The notes under the pieces were generated by a model that was given only the letters and a program-made list of their open reading frames with translations, was not told where the DNA came from and made no database searches. From Podospora bellae-mahoneyi (taxonomy: Eukaryota > Ascomycota > Sordariomycetes > Sordariales > Podosporaceae): a stretch of 64,000 nucleotides of DNA. The first letter of the stretch is position 1. Each line of letters opens with the position of its first letter. Below, piece after piece: positions 11,401 to 22,370 of this stretch. The position numbers were made by a program, and so were the translations under genes. The stretch covers positions 4,278,001 to 4,342,000 of the forward strand of contig NC_085881.1 in the NCBI RefSeq assembly GCF_035222275.1. Reading direction: 5' to 3'.

Positions 11401-12286
11401 ATCTGGCGATCCTCCGCTGCTAGGTGGACTGTTGAAAGGTGACACCTTGGGACTCGGCCTCTTCTGAATATCAATAGGCTGACTCGACTGAGCGGGTCTG
11501 CTCGGTTGCTCGAACAGAGTGAAACGTGAATTAGGTTTCTCTGCCCGGTTGATCGGAGGCGGTACTGGCTTATGGCCCATCTCTCGTTCCCGCCGCAATT
11601 CTACCGACCGTCTAGGTGGAGGAGGTGACGGGGGGCGGGCAGGCGCCACACGCGGGGACTTTCGGGGTTCCGCCGATGGCGTCTGAGTTCTGCTCGGCAA
11701 GTTGAACTGGTTCCCCGCCTTCGCCGGAGATGAGGACTTTACAAGAGAGTCGGTGCTAACGAATGCCGGACGGTCACCGGTAGGAATGCCTCCTACGCCT
11801 CTCTTCGGGGGTGAATGCGGGGGCTCAACGGTGAGCGCCGGGGCGTTCGTGGGTTTGGCCCTCGGGCTAACAGGAGGAGGAACAGTTCGTACTGGCGAGC
11901 TCGAAGCACTGGCGTTCGCAGATGCAGGGTGAAGGCTCTGGAGCGTCAACTTGTCTTTGGGTCGCATCGCTGGTATTGGAGGGGGCTCGCGAGGGGTTGT
12001 GGTCGAGGGACTCGGATCCCGCTCACGGAGTCGACCAGGCTTCGGGGCCGGCGCCGGCGCCGGGGTTGGGGATACATTTCGGGTTGGTGTACCGGGTTGC
12101 GAGTCGCCGGGCTTGGTGGTCAAGCCTTCAAACTTTGCCAATAGCGACGAGACAGGTCTCTGTGAAAGACGGACATGGTCAGCTCTGAGATCTACCATAG
12201 TACCCCAGCAACACCAGAACAACACCGCCTTTGACCTCACTCACAATCGATGAGCCGTCAGTCCCGTTGTCAGCTGGGGGATCCAT
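8494..12286 (-). CDS. Inositol polyphosphate 5-phosphatase with N-terminal beta-propeller
   Basis: Three exons (12286-12245, 12159-8699, 8629-8494) give 1212 residues. Intron 1 (85 nt, GTGAGT...TTTCACAG) follows the 14-residue opening MDPPADNGTDGSSI. Intron 2 (69 nt) has donor GTGAGT, branch GACTAAC and acceptor AAACAG; splicing it replaces an early stop with 44 more residues beginning FFYLTNVIGYD. Residues about 15-430 are proline/serine-rich and probably disordered. About 450-790 form WD40-like propeller blades. About 800-1150 are the 5-phosphatase catalytic domain, with ILTWNAGA, IIVFGFQEL, LHGNKGAIVV, FINCHLAAGQ, CLLNGDLNYRID, RSPAWCDRLLF and VSDHRPV. These hold the Mg2+-binding and catalytic Asp, Asn and His of the DNase-I-like fold. 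Such enzymes remove the 5-phosphate from phosphoinositides at membranes. The fungal propeller form lacks the Sac1 domain of synaptojanins. Confidence 0.92.
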
Positions 12287-13600
12287 GGTGATCAAGGTCC
12301 GTTGCGAACTATGGTTTCTGGATCGCTCTGCCCATAACACTCTTTGAAGCTCCTTCAGCCAGAGCGTATCCGTATTGGTGGGTGTTTTGTGTATCGTTGT
12401 GATGCTGAACGGAGCGTGCGATGAGTAGCAGAACGGTTGAGAGAGCGAGGCGGACCAGGAGCAGAGCGGTCGCGTGTTTATCGTCAATGCCAATACCCGA
12501 AATTCCAAGGGAGACGGTTGATGGTTGTGTTCTATGCGAACCGCTGCGGCGGGCGGGTGGAGGGAGCTCTTTTGGCTGGGGCAGGGCAGTGTTGGTGCTG
12601 GATCTGGATACTAGATACGGGTAGTGGGGACGTGAGTGCCCCGTGGCCGATCCGGGACTGCGTGTTAGGGGATAGAATGACGATGTTCCGTAAAGGTACT
12701 TCAAGGAGAGGTCCGAGACGCACACTTGATCCGAAGTTTCGAACAGGAACAACTCATACTTTAGTAACTCTACGTCTGTCCAGCCCCACTTAGACTGTAA
12801 AGAGCCCCTTTTGGCCGCCGCAAGCAGCCACTCTGGAAAGCGAAACACGTATGGAAGTCTAGATGGAAGACTTCGGCCACTTTTGCTGGCAGGCTAATTT
12901 TGGGTCTGGATTGGCCGTGTAATGTCGTGCCTGTCCATTCGATGCACATAGCTTGCTTCCAGAAACTCTTGGCTGTAATGCGTTCTCAGCCAGAGTCATT
13001 TCCCCTGAAAATTGTTCGCAAATGTTGGATTGAGCAATGAGCCCGCGCCAACAGGCGGCCCAGTGAACGTTTTCAAGCCACTGAGGACGCTCTTTCCATG
13101 TCAAATCACAAAAAAGGAGGCACTAGGTACGAGTACATGAACAATGACCATGTGTAAATAACAGGTGAGCCTGTGTTTTATATCAGAGAAAGATGGAGGC
13201 CTGCATGGTGAGCACCCCCCAACAAATCCTTGTTTCAAGATGGTGGTGAGGTTCCGGTGCGCCACAGCCCACTATAAATGGCGGGGTGGTCCAAGCTTGC
13301 TGCACGCTGGCAAAGCCGTTGAGGCTGTCGGGCGGCGGGACCCTAATGGCCGAGGCCTACTCAACTCTACGGTGCCGCACTGACCACTCAGATCAGTCGA
13401 CGGGAGCTACGCCCTTATCCTGCACATCACCCCATTATGAAGTATTGTCGACAAAGGTCTTTTTAGACGAAGATAGCTCGGGACCTGCATACATTGGCGT
13501 GGATTTTTCTCTCTCTCTGTCTCTCCCTCGCAACGGATCTCACAGCAAAGTTGACTTCCTACCATCATCCAAACCATATAGTTCTGGTACAGACAGCAAA
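12287..13600. other. Divergent intergenic region, promoters of the phosphatase and the small membrane-protein gene
   Basis: 1.3 kb between divergent genes. Overlapping open frames on both strands (for example 12309-12848 minus) lack family features and codon bias, so none is called. A TC-rich run at about 13508-13528 lies upstream of the 13601 start. Confidence 0.5.
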
Positions 13601-14167
13601 ATGAACACTGTACGTATTTCTCAGAAGATATTATGACGTAGCAGTTTCGACTGACAACCTGCGCTCTCTAGGTTAAATCTTTCTGGTACGCTCCGATATA
13701 TGGACTCCATGCCGAACCTGCTGATTGACACGGCGAACTAGGGCGGGCTGGGGCGCATTGTGCTTGGGTATACCAGTCCCAGTTCTCAACACGTAGAGCA
13801 CACTTGCTGACCTTGCATAGCCGGCGGCGGCGCATACTACTTCGCCAAGCAAGGCATCGATGCTGACAGGCGTGCTCGCCTCGAGGAGCAGCGCAAGAGA
13901 AAGAGCATGGTTGAATCGCTCGAGTACTCGCAGAATGTCCCGACCCAGCCAATTTCTTCTTCAGCAATGGGTGGTTCTGCCTCAGTCCCACCTCGCCAGG
14001 GCACACCAGCGAGGACAGACACAGTCGGCTCACCAAGCCTAGAGACGGGCAATGATCCGGCGCCTACAAGGCATGCGCCTGCTACCGAGGCCGAGAGGGT
14101 AGTCGAGAAGAGCAAGTACGAAGCCAGTGTGCCGTTCCGCAGTCCGAAGGGTGACCGGTTCTCATAA
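13601..14167 (+). CDS. Small single-pass membrane protein (DUF4748-like), micro-exon gene
   Basis: The proposed exons are 13601-13609, 13672-13685, 13742-13767 and 13821-14167, coding 9, 14, 26 and 347 nt. They join in phase to 131 residues. The introns are 62, 56 and 53 nt. This is the only combination I found that keeps the frame; using only two of the first three exons leaves the last exon out of frame. The product opens MNTVKSFWAGWGALCLAGGG, which makes one hydrophobic helix, followed by AYYFAKQGIDADRRARLEEQ, a basic helix, and a Ser/Pro/Thr-rich tail. This layout resembles the small fungal proteins grouped as DUF4748; I am not certain of the family. The hydrophobic N-terminus plus basic flank would fit a mitochondrial inner-membrane or ER anchor, which is inference. 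Function unknown. Confidence 0.75.
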
Positions 14168-14736
14168 GGGGTTTGGGGGTGGACTGGCTGGGTTTAGGTG
14201 GACAGACAGGTGGTGGATGACGGGTTGAACACGAGTCGTGGACATTGACTAGCCGAACATCGGAAGACACCGGAGGGAAAGCCAGAATCAAATTTGAGAT
14301 TGTATAAGACAGCAGCAACCTTCCTCTCCCTTGATTAATAGCCCTCACGATTTGGTCCTTCCGATGATGAGAGACCTAGCATCTCTTCATCCAACCTGAA
14401 GATTTTGGTAGACATACTTGCCTATTGGCAACAAAAAGCCTCACGTGGTAAGGTAGTTGTCATTTCTCAGTTCAAATGAAGATTGTATCAAATCATAGCA
14501 GCAAATATTTTGTCCCCGAGGCTCACCCACCGTGTGCACACTGTACTAGGTGAATTAAGCATGCATAGATGTGGGGTTATTGTGCCGGGGCAAGGGTGCT
14601 GTGAGCCGGCTTGGCGCGACTTGACTTGGTTCAACCTCCTCCAAATAATTATTTGCGAATCTACCGAAACCACAAGGGTGCTCACTCAGTATCAACAGAA
14701 CCCCAAGCGTGGCAGCAACGCCTCCCAGCCTTCACG
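14168..14736. other. Intergenic region upstream of the CID/SR protein gene
   Basis: 569 nt between two genes on the same strand. It holds the 3' flank of the small membrane-protein gene and the presumed promoter of the next gene. No gene seen. Confidence 0.5.
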
Positions 14737-16765
14737 ATGGAGTCGGCGTCCAAAGAGTTGACCATCTCAAAGACGCTGCTCACCTCAGCTCTCTTTCGCC
14801 CTGATCCAGTCTCCTGTCCGCGCAATGACATCGAGTCTATGCTCGCGCTCCTCAACTCGACCATCGCCGAGTGCTCGCCAACCAATGTCCAGGTTTGATA
14901 ATACGCTTTGTTCCATAGCTTGTTTGCCCGTTGAGAGACCTGATGGCTAAGTCGCACCGCGTCAGAGATGCAAACAATGGGCTCTGAACAACCTGATTCC
15001 TTCGCCGAACCGGATCTCCAACTTTTGCAAATACTTGGTCGCCCTTTCCAAGTCGATTGGCCAGGACAAAGATGTCACCGCACAATCAGCAAGGTATCGC
15101 GTGCCCTCGGCAAGGCGACGCCGGCTACACATACTCTACATTCTCAACGACTTGCTCTATCACGTCAAGTATCGAAACCGCGATGACGGCTTTGCCCAGA
15201 AGCTAGAGCCCGCATTGCCTGCTTTGTTCAAGAGCGCTGCCGCCTTCAACAATTGCCCCAAACACATTCGAAAACTACGAGACCTGGTCAGCCTGTGGGA
15301 AGAAAACCAGTACTTTCCCCAGGGACACATTCACGAGCTCCGAACAGCAGTGGAAACGCCAGTCGAGGAGGACGCAGCTAAGGACGCCGAGCAGACTGTC
15401 GCCTCAAACGCTTCTGCGGCTAACCTGGCAAAATCAGCCCCATTCATCATGCCAGCAATGCACGGAGACCCTTCGGTGCCGTGGTACGACCTTCCTGCAG
15501 GCACTTGGCTTCCACATCTCCAAAAGAACTCGACCAAGTCGATAAACCCGTCGGTAATCAAGCCGCTGGAGTTGGTGAAGGGACCAGCGGAACCGAACCT
15601 AGTGGAAGCAGTCAAGAGCCTCCTTCTCGATATCGACAAGATCTACTCTAATGAAGCGGACTTTGGCGAGACGCCACGAGACATTGGTCAGATGGGAGAG
15701 GTGGTCGAGATTGACGAAATCACGGGCGATATCATTGGAGGTGACACCTACTATGGTTGGTCTCGGCAGTTTTGCAATAACATGAAGGCGCGGAAGCGGA
15801 ACGGTGGACGACAGAACGAGCGGGATGATAATAGAGGAAGAAGACAGACGCGATCATCGCGTTCGTACAGCCGGTCACCCAGTCGATCTCGCAGTCGTAG
15901 TGGACGCCGCCGCGGCCACAGTGTGTCGAGCAGGAGCTCAGATCGGCCTGCTTTCAAACGCCAGCGAGTCTCGGAATCACCACGCAGCGGTAGAAGTCGG
16001 TCTAGACGTCGACGCAGAGATGCGAGCAGGAGCAGGAGCAGGAGCGGGAGCAGAAACAGATCTAGATCCTACACTGATCAATCACGGTCACGATCAAGAT
16101 CAGGATCACACTCCAGCCGGGGCGTTCGTGCAAGAAGACATCGCAGCCGGAGTTACTCCCGATCCCGGTCCAGATCAAGGTCTCGTTCTCGTTCTCGATC
16201 CCTCTCCCGATCCCGTAGCCACAGCGGCCGAAGCAGAAGCCCAATAGGAAGCTTCCCCAAAAGCCCAAGTTACTTCCCACCACCGTCCAGAGATCGGATA
16301 TCACAACCTGGCCATCAAGCTTATCCAAGTCAACCACCGCCGCCACTGCAAACTCAGCCGGTTTATGTACCGCCCACAGGCAACTTTCCCGGCGGATATC
16401 TTCCGCCGAACTACCTAGGGGCAGGGTTACCGATGCCGCTCCCGCCACCGCCGAATTACACCGGGCCTTGGCCTCCTGCGCCTCCGCCACCGGGTGGTAT
16501 ACCTCAGGGGTTTTTCTCTGGGATTCCGCCGCCTCCTCCTCCTCCTCCTCCTCCTCCTCCGGGAATGGGGATGGGATTTCAGGGGGGTTGGGCTGGGAGG
16601 GGGGGTCATGGAGTGCCGCCTCCTCTTTCGCCGCCGACGGGGCCGCAGGAGGGGTATCAGGGTGGGTGGCAGCAGGGACGTGGGGGAAATAATGGGGGAC
16701 ATAATGGTAGGGGTGGTGGGAGGGGAGGGGGTAATAGGGGGGGCTATGGACAGAAGAGGTGGTGA
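14737..16765 (+). CDS. CID (RPR) domain SR-rich protein, CHERP-like
   Basis: Two exons (14737-14892 and 14966-16765, 73-nt intron, phase 0) give 651 residues. The N-terminal 140 residues form a CID/RPR helical domain: SMLALLNSTIAECSPTNVQ, then RCKQWALNNLI, then RRLHILYILNDLLYHVKYR. A middle block contains VPWYDLPAGTWLP and ends YGWSRQFCNNMKARKR, which is the arrangement of the U2-snRNP-associated protein CHERP. Residues about 340-480 are an RS domain of alternating Arg/Ser. After that come proline-rich stretches with ten consecutive prolines coded by a CCT repeat (16530-16560), and a Gly/Arg-rich RGG-like end. A role in pre-mRNA splicing or 3' end control through RNA polymerase II CTD or snRNP contacts is inferred from these domains. 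Arg/Ser coding is repetitive and may vary in length between strains. Confidence 0.85.
16530..16561 (+). repeat. (CCT)n trinucleotide repeat inside a coding exon
   Basis: A run of CCT/CTC units coding a polyproline tract in the CHERP-like protein. Such tracts bind WW, SH3 or profilin-type partners and are prone to slippage. Confidence 0.85.
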
Positions 16766-18565
16766 GATGTCTGATCAGGGGAGTGGGATATTAGACACGG
16801 CTTTTGGTGCCCAATCTGTACAGCCACTGATTGACACAATGGGAAGAGTTTGAGAAAATATATCATGTTTTTTGGACTTTGGTGCACACCTGAAGCGTTT
16901 TTTTATTTGACCAGTATGTTGTCGTCTTGGTGATCGGATTCCTCTTTGGAAGGATACCTCTTTGGAAGGATACACACAAGGCCGGCAAGGTGAAGAAAAC
17001 AACGTCATGGATGACGGCCGGACGAAAAGTCTAGCCTGATAGTAAAGGAATGACTATATATAATTCAAAACGCAACTGGATGGTGGAAACGGAAGGGTAT
17101 TTTGTTGTTTGATTGCGAGGGAGATTGCGAGGGATATACCTATGCGGCCTTTTGGCGGCAAGATATAGAGTATGTCTTGCGGTGTGAGTCACTGTCACTG
17201 TATTGGCTGGAGATATTAATTCTGGTTTTTGGGGGTGGGTGAGTGGGCTCTTGTGGGTGGAAAATACGGCAGTGTGGAGCGTTGACCAAGTTGACGGGTT
17301 AATGGTTTGATGTGGTTCACGCCATAAAACACATACACATTCTTCAGCAGCCCATGTGACATTTCATTTACTTCGACTTCTTCTCCCTTGTACACCATCT
17401 AACTCATTGCCACTACCACTACCAACTACAGCTACGAATACAGCTACTTTTTTTCTTTATTTCTTACAGCACCTGAGCAGCGGGTGGGGAGTGGGAATCG
17501 CGAACGGTCTTCATCAGGGCAGGCAGGCCATACGTAGGTAGTCGTCAGGTTTCTCGTCACCATTGGAAAAAGAAGAAGCCATACCATCCATTCATTGTAG
17601 TAGGGGCCCCCGCTATAGAAGGAAGAATGAGCAGGTCTTTGAATGATAGAAGAAACGACAAACAAAAGTAACCGAACAAAATAGATAAAGTAGAAGAAGA
17701 AGAAGCAAAAAAAAAAAAAAGAGTGAGACACATAGTGTCCGGAGAAGAATAGAAAAAGAAAGAAAAAAAGGGAAGAGAGGAAAATAACAACAATATTCGT
17801 CCAGAAGCTTCTCGGAAAGCAACCACACCCCCATTCTATTGCAACCCAAACCAATTTCCCCTTCCTCCCTCCGCTCTCCCCTTTTTTTTCGCTTTTCCCT
17901 CTCTCCCTCTTCCAGCAGTCGTCCCCTCCCTTGACCAGCCAACAAACACTTGCCTCTGTGATTTCATCTGGTGTCCCAAGTAGTAAACCCGGCACACAAG
18001 ACTTTTCTGTATCTGCAGTCCGGCCACTCTTTCCATCCCGGTGTACCTTGCCCATTGAAAGGCGGAGAAACGGAGCGGAAAAAGGCTGAATGATTCTTGA
18101 GGATCGATTATTGATTCGAGGCGCAACGGCCAATAGCCCTTTTTGTTGTAATTTTGCCCACCACTCCAACCACCCATCCAGCCACCCTGAGCCCACTGAA
18201 AGCCAACCACCAAAAGCAGCAAGATAATAGCATACTCCCTCGCGTAGACTGAAATGAAGTAACCCCGATGCTATGTACTCCGTCGAAATCTGAATTATTA
18301 ACAACAAAATCATCAGCATTCATTCCCCGCCTGAGCGGTCGTTGAACTGACTGGGTGCCGCCGTCTAATAAGCTCCAGTATCATTTTCGTCAACAGACAT
18401 TGCGAGGTATTGGTAAAGCCAAACGCAGGGCTCGCAGGATGAGCCAAGGGGGAAGAGTGTCGTGTGAATTGGGATCGGACGGAGATGACGACTTTCAGGA
18501 AAGGATGACCGCCTGTTGCCGAAGAGACTGTAATTATTTTTTATGCAGACCGATCGATCCAAAGA
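16766..18565. other. Convergent intergenic region, 1.8 kb, low-complexity
   Basis: Lies between two converging genes. It contains two small tandem duplications: a 16-nt unit at about 16949-16980 and a 12-nt unit at about 17112-17135. A long A/G-rich tract on the plus strand runs at about 17690-17800, next to a C/T-rich tract at about 17850-17925. The 291-codon minus-strand frame at 17444-18319 reads through these tracts as Phe/Leu runs and is not called a gene. Confidence 0.55.
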
Positions 18566-20783
18566 TCACCGCTGCCCCCTGCCAGAGCCCGCCGAGTTCT
18601 GTCTCTCGTGCGTGGGCCGACGGTCTCTCCGGTCACCGTCCTGGAGGTTGAGTGAATCCAGCCTCATCTGGTTGTCCTCAGTTGCGTCCACTTCGTTCAA
18701 AGCGGGCATTTGGGCTACGGCGGTCCGGGTTGGTGGGCCCCCAGCAGCCGAGCTCGTTCCATTGAGAGATTTCCGCCGGTTGGCTTGCTCTGCGATGGCA
18801 GCCCACTTTCTCTCGCGAAGAGCTTCCCTCGCGGATGCGCTGTTCTGCTGCTCTGTGTATTCATGTGAGCAGTCGTCAAACAGCTGGGGGTTGATCTCCA
18901 TAAATAGCTTCATAGCATTGTACACCATGCCATGGATCGTCCTGCCAAAAGTTAATCCCATGCACGCGGCTGGGTCGGAAGACAAGTTACATACCTATTC
19001 CAATGGCCCTTGGAGTTCTCATACAGAGGGGCAAACATGATAGGGAGAATGATCTCGACGTTGTCGCTGACCAAGTTGCAGAAGTACTCGTTGTTCCAGA
19101 AGTAAAGAGCCCTTTCAGCGACCTGGAAGTGGGGGCTGGCAACCGATTTGGCGAGCTGGTGGAAGAGAGGCTCCTGAACCTTGGCGAATTCGGCTGGGTC
19201 CATGACCTCGAAAATGTCTTCAACCTCATTGAGGAACATAACCTCTTTGGTACTGTTGACTTTGGGCCAGTAACGCAACAAACCGAGAACCACCTCTTCT
19301 GTCAGGGAGGCATCCTTCTCGAGGAACTGAACAATGCAGTACGCAAGTTGAGGGTGGTACATGCTCAGGCTCTTGACTTTGTGGAGGGGAATCAGCACCC
19401 TGGTAAGGAACAGCTTGTGCTCCTCCTTCAAGGGCAGAGCAAAACCGTTGATGATGGAACCGAGAATTTCCAACAACTCCGCGATGCCGTTAAAGCGCTC
19501 CGTCTCGTAGGTGAATTGGAAAAACACATTGTTGATCGAGCGGCGAATAAAGGATCGGAGGTTGAGGAATTTGCCGTAGATACGGTGGAGGGTGGTCTTC
19601 AAAAAGTCGCGCTCCCTAGGGTCCTCAGAATCAAACAACTCGAGAAGCTGGAGCACAAAGCTGTGATCAATGTATGCCTTGGCGATGTTTGTGTTGAAAT
19701 CCTGGCTCTCAATGAACCGGAGAAAGAACTCGTACACGACCTGAATATGCGGCCAGGCAACCTCCAACACAGGCTCGTCCTCTTCGGGATCGAAGGCCTC
19801 GCCCTGAGGGTTCATGGGAGGCGGGATGGGGCGGAACAGGTTTTTGGCAAACATGCCAACCACGACTGGATACATGGGTTCTGTGATAACCTGACGGTTG
19901 TTGGCCACATAGTCCAAAAGCTCATGAAGCGCCAGCCTCTTGATCTCCTTGGACTTCATGTCGGCACTGGCATCGTTGAAATCGAAGATGACGTTGCATT
20001 GATCAATCTTCTTCATGAACAGATCCTCGCGGCGTCCAGGGGGAACCTCGTGAAAGCCGGGGAGCTTCTCGAGCTCGCGATGAGCAGAGATGTCAAATCG
20101 TGACGAATGTTGCCGTCTCGGCGTCTTGGGGCCCTCGAGGACATCCTTGGGGGTTTGATGCAGTCGGTCAAACATCAGGGACTTTTGGCCGGCTTTCGGA
20201 GGGGCGAGGTCGTGGGGCATGGTTTCGGCGGCACCAGGCGGGGGGACGTGCTACAAGGAAGATGTACGTCAGTGTCAAGGTTCACAGAGCATTGGCGCGA
20301 GCAGCGATTCTCACCGGAGCACTTGGGCTGATGATGACGGTAGGCGGGAGAGTGCCGTGTCTAACGGGTGTGCTGCCTCCATTTGCCCCCGCTGTCTGAC
20401 CTCCCAGGCTACCAAAACGATCCGGGCCACCGGCGTTCTGTCCGGCGCCAACCTGAGCGTTCAGGGTGGCATTTCCATGATCATCATGAACAGCGCTGTT
20501 GGGCGGCAGAGGCTTGTTCAAAGTCGATGTAGAACTGGACGGGGTCAGATTTGGCGACTGGTTGGCGTCCTTGGAGTTCGGCGAAGCCGTTCCGTCCTTC
20601 GAATCCTTATTCTTCTTGGAGGACTTGCTTGAGTCCCTGTCCCGACCTCGTGAGAGCTAAACACCCACTAAGATTAGCAGCCGAATCGAGACGCATTCAT
20701 CCAAAGCAGACGGCGCAGAGAATGCACAATGTGATGAATGTTGAAGATGGGATACCTACGACTCTCTGGCTGAAACGCTTCAT
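18566..20783 (-). CDS. rts1: PP2A regulatory subunit B56/B' family (Rts1/Par1 type)
   Basis: Four exons (20783-20760, 20656-20315, 20250-18995, 18941-18566) give 665 residues. Introns are 103, 64 and 53 nt. The first exon codes only MKRFSQRV. It is followed by a Ser/Lys/Asn-rich variable N-terminus, about 115 residues without a fold. The core (about residues 165-560) is the B56 HEAT-like solenoid: [78 protein letters not shown] and [20 protein letters not shown]. The splice to the last exon joins KGHWNR to [20 protein letters not shown], exactly as in the family. B56 subunits direct the PP2A catalytic core to substrates in cell-cycle, septation and stress control. The C-terminal tail is species-variable. 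The start is the ATG whose short exon splices in phase; an upstream exon cannot be excluded. Confidence 0.95.
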
Positions 20784-22370
20784 CTTGGTGGACAACAGCT
20801 TCTCGTCTGTGGGGCGGTTAGAGGCGCCCAACTCGACCCTACTGCTGGGAACAGAGCACGTCGTTCAGCGGTATGCTCGGGTAGGCAGGAAGGCAAGGGT
20901 CAGGCTATCCCGTGCAACGCGGTTGTTCTGGTGATCGAATGTTCCGACGAGTCCCGGGTTGTGCATTCACGCAATCGACACCGACAGACAGGTATGTGGT
21001 CGCTTCAGAGCGCGCCGGGGGTTCGTCGTGTTGCTGCCGGATGATCAAGACGGCGGGTCGGGGCACAGCTCTGCCAATGGCGGGGCTTGAGCGGCGCAGT
21101 CGAGGAAGAAGCTGAGTTGTCGGGATCGGGGTGCGGGTGCGGTGCTGGGTGCAGCGTGCGTTGCGTGGTGGTGCTTGGTGCTTGGTGCTTGCCAGCACGG
21201 ACAAGGCAGGGCGATTGAGGAGAGCGGGTCCTACCCCAAGGGCAGCAGATGACAGATGGAGGACGGAACAGCTGCCAGAGCGACAATCGCAGCGGCAAGT
21301 TGAAGGATATAAGATGGGCTGCTGGAGAGATGTCGTCGCGATCTCAAGCTCGACTAGTGAATGCTCCAAGTTAGGCCCGCACCTGTGATGTTTGATTTGA
21401 ATGTGATCCGAAGCTGGGGTAGTTTGGGAAATGGATGCTTGGGCTGGGCGTTCCAGGTGATAGGTGGTTTTGCGGGGCTGTTGGAGGGTTGAACGTGATG
21501 TTTTGGATTTGGCGTGTCTGGGTTAAGTAAGGCGTATCACGTATTCACCTACATACATGAGGCTTGCGCAGATGATGAATCGATTTCCTAGGATCTCGGG
21601 CCCGTCATAGGTGACGCTTTACGAGATAGTGGAATCCCGAAGTTCCAGCTGGTCAAGTTGAGACAACGGATTGGCACCTGGAGATGGGACCAAGGGGGAG
21701 ACACGGGGAGTCGGACGTGCTGGAAATTAACCACCAGGCCCGCACTGAACGTGACACGAGGCTGAGCATAGGCTCACAGTCGATGTCCAGGTATCTTCCC
21801 ATAACTGCAACGCTACTTCTCGATTGGCTATCTATCTGCCTATATGCCCATCTACTACTTTGCGGTCATGATGCCCTCCAGGGCTGAAACTTTAAAAAGT
21901 TGAACGCAATAGCTCCTCTAATTAAGAGCATGTTCACCTAACTCATAGATCTAGGTAACATATGTTGTAGAAGTGGGGCTACTGCTATTGTCATTCCTGC
22001 TCGTAGCCAACCCTAACAGAAGCTCAACCTTACCTCGTCATTTTTCGTAAACAACACTCGATCACAATACCAACCAAACAAATCACTTTCCTCGAGAAAA
22101 TTGCTTTTGGAGCTACAAAGAGAATACACGACGATCAATGACGGAGAATTGATCCCCATCGTAATGTTGCCACCAGCCTAACCGTTGAGCTTCGCTCTAG
22201 CTTTGACTTGCATTCAACAAGGCCGAAACAAAGCCCATTCCCCACAGCCAACCCTGCCGCTCGAACCCTGTTTGACACTCGCTTCTCACTCACGAACTCT
22301 TTTACACCCATTTTTGCGCCTCGATCTTTCACATCACGATCGAGATTCAACCATAATCGCGCGATTCATC
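20784..22370. other. Divergent intergenic region of rts1 and the TFIIIC tau95 gene
   Basis: 1.6 kb between divergent starts. Open frames at 20905-21369 (minus) and 22135-22350 are short, without recognisable domains. It probably includes long 5' leaders of both genes. Nothing else was found. Confidence 0.5.

Noticed and set aside
17444-18319. 291-codon open frame on the minus strand
   Set aside because: It reads through low-complexity tracts as long Phe/Leu and Arg/Glu/Lys runs, has no domain, and lies in the expected 3' flanks of two converging genes.
19003-20103. 366-codon plus-strand frame
   Set aside because: Antisense shadow of the B56 exon; no motif of its own.
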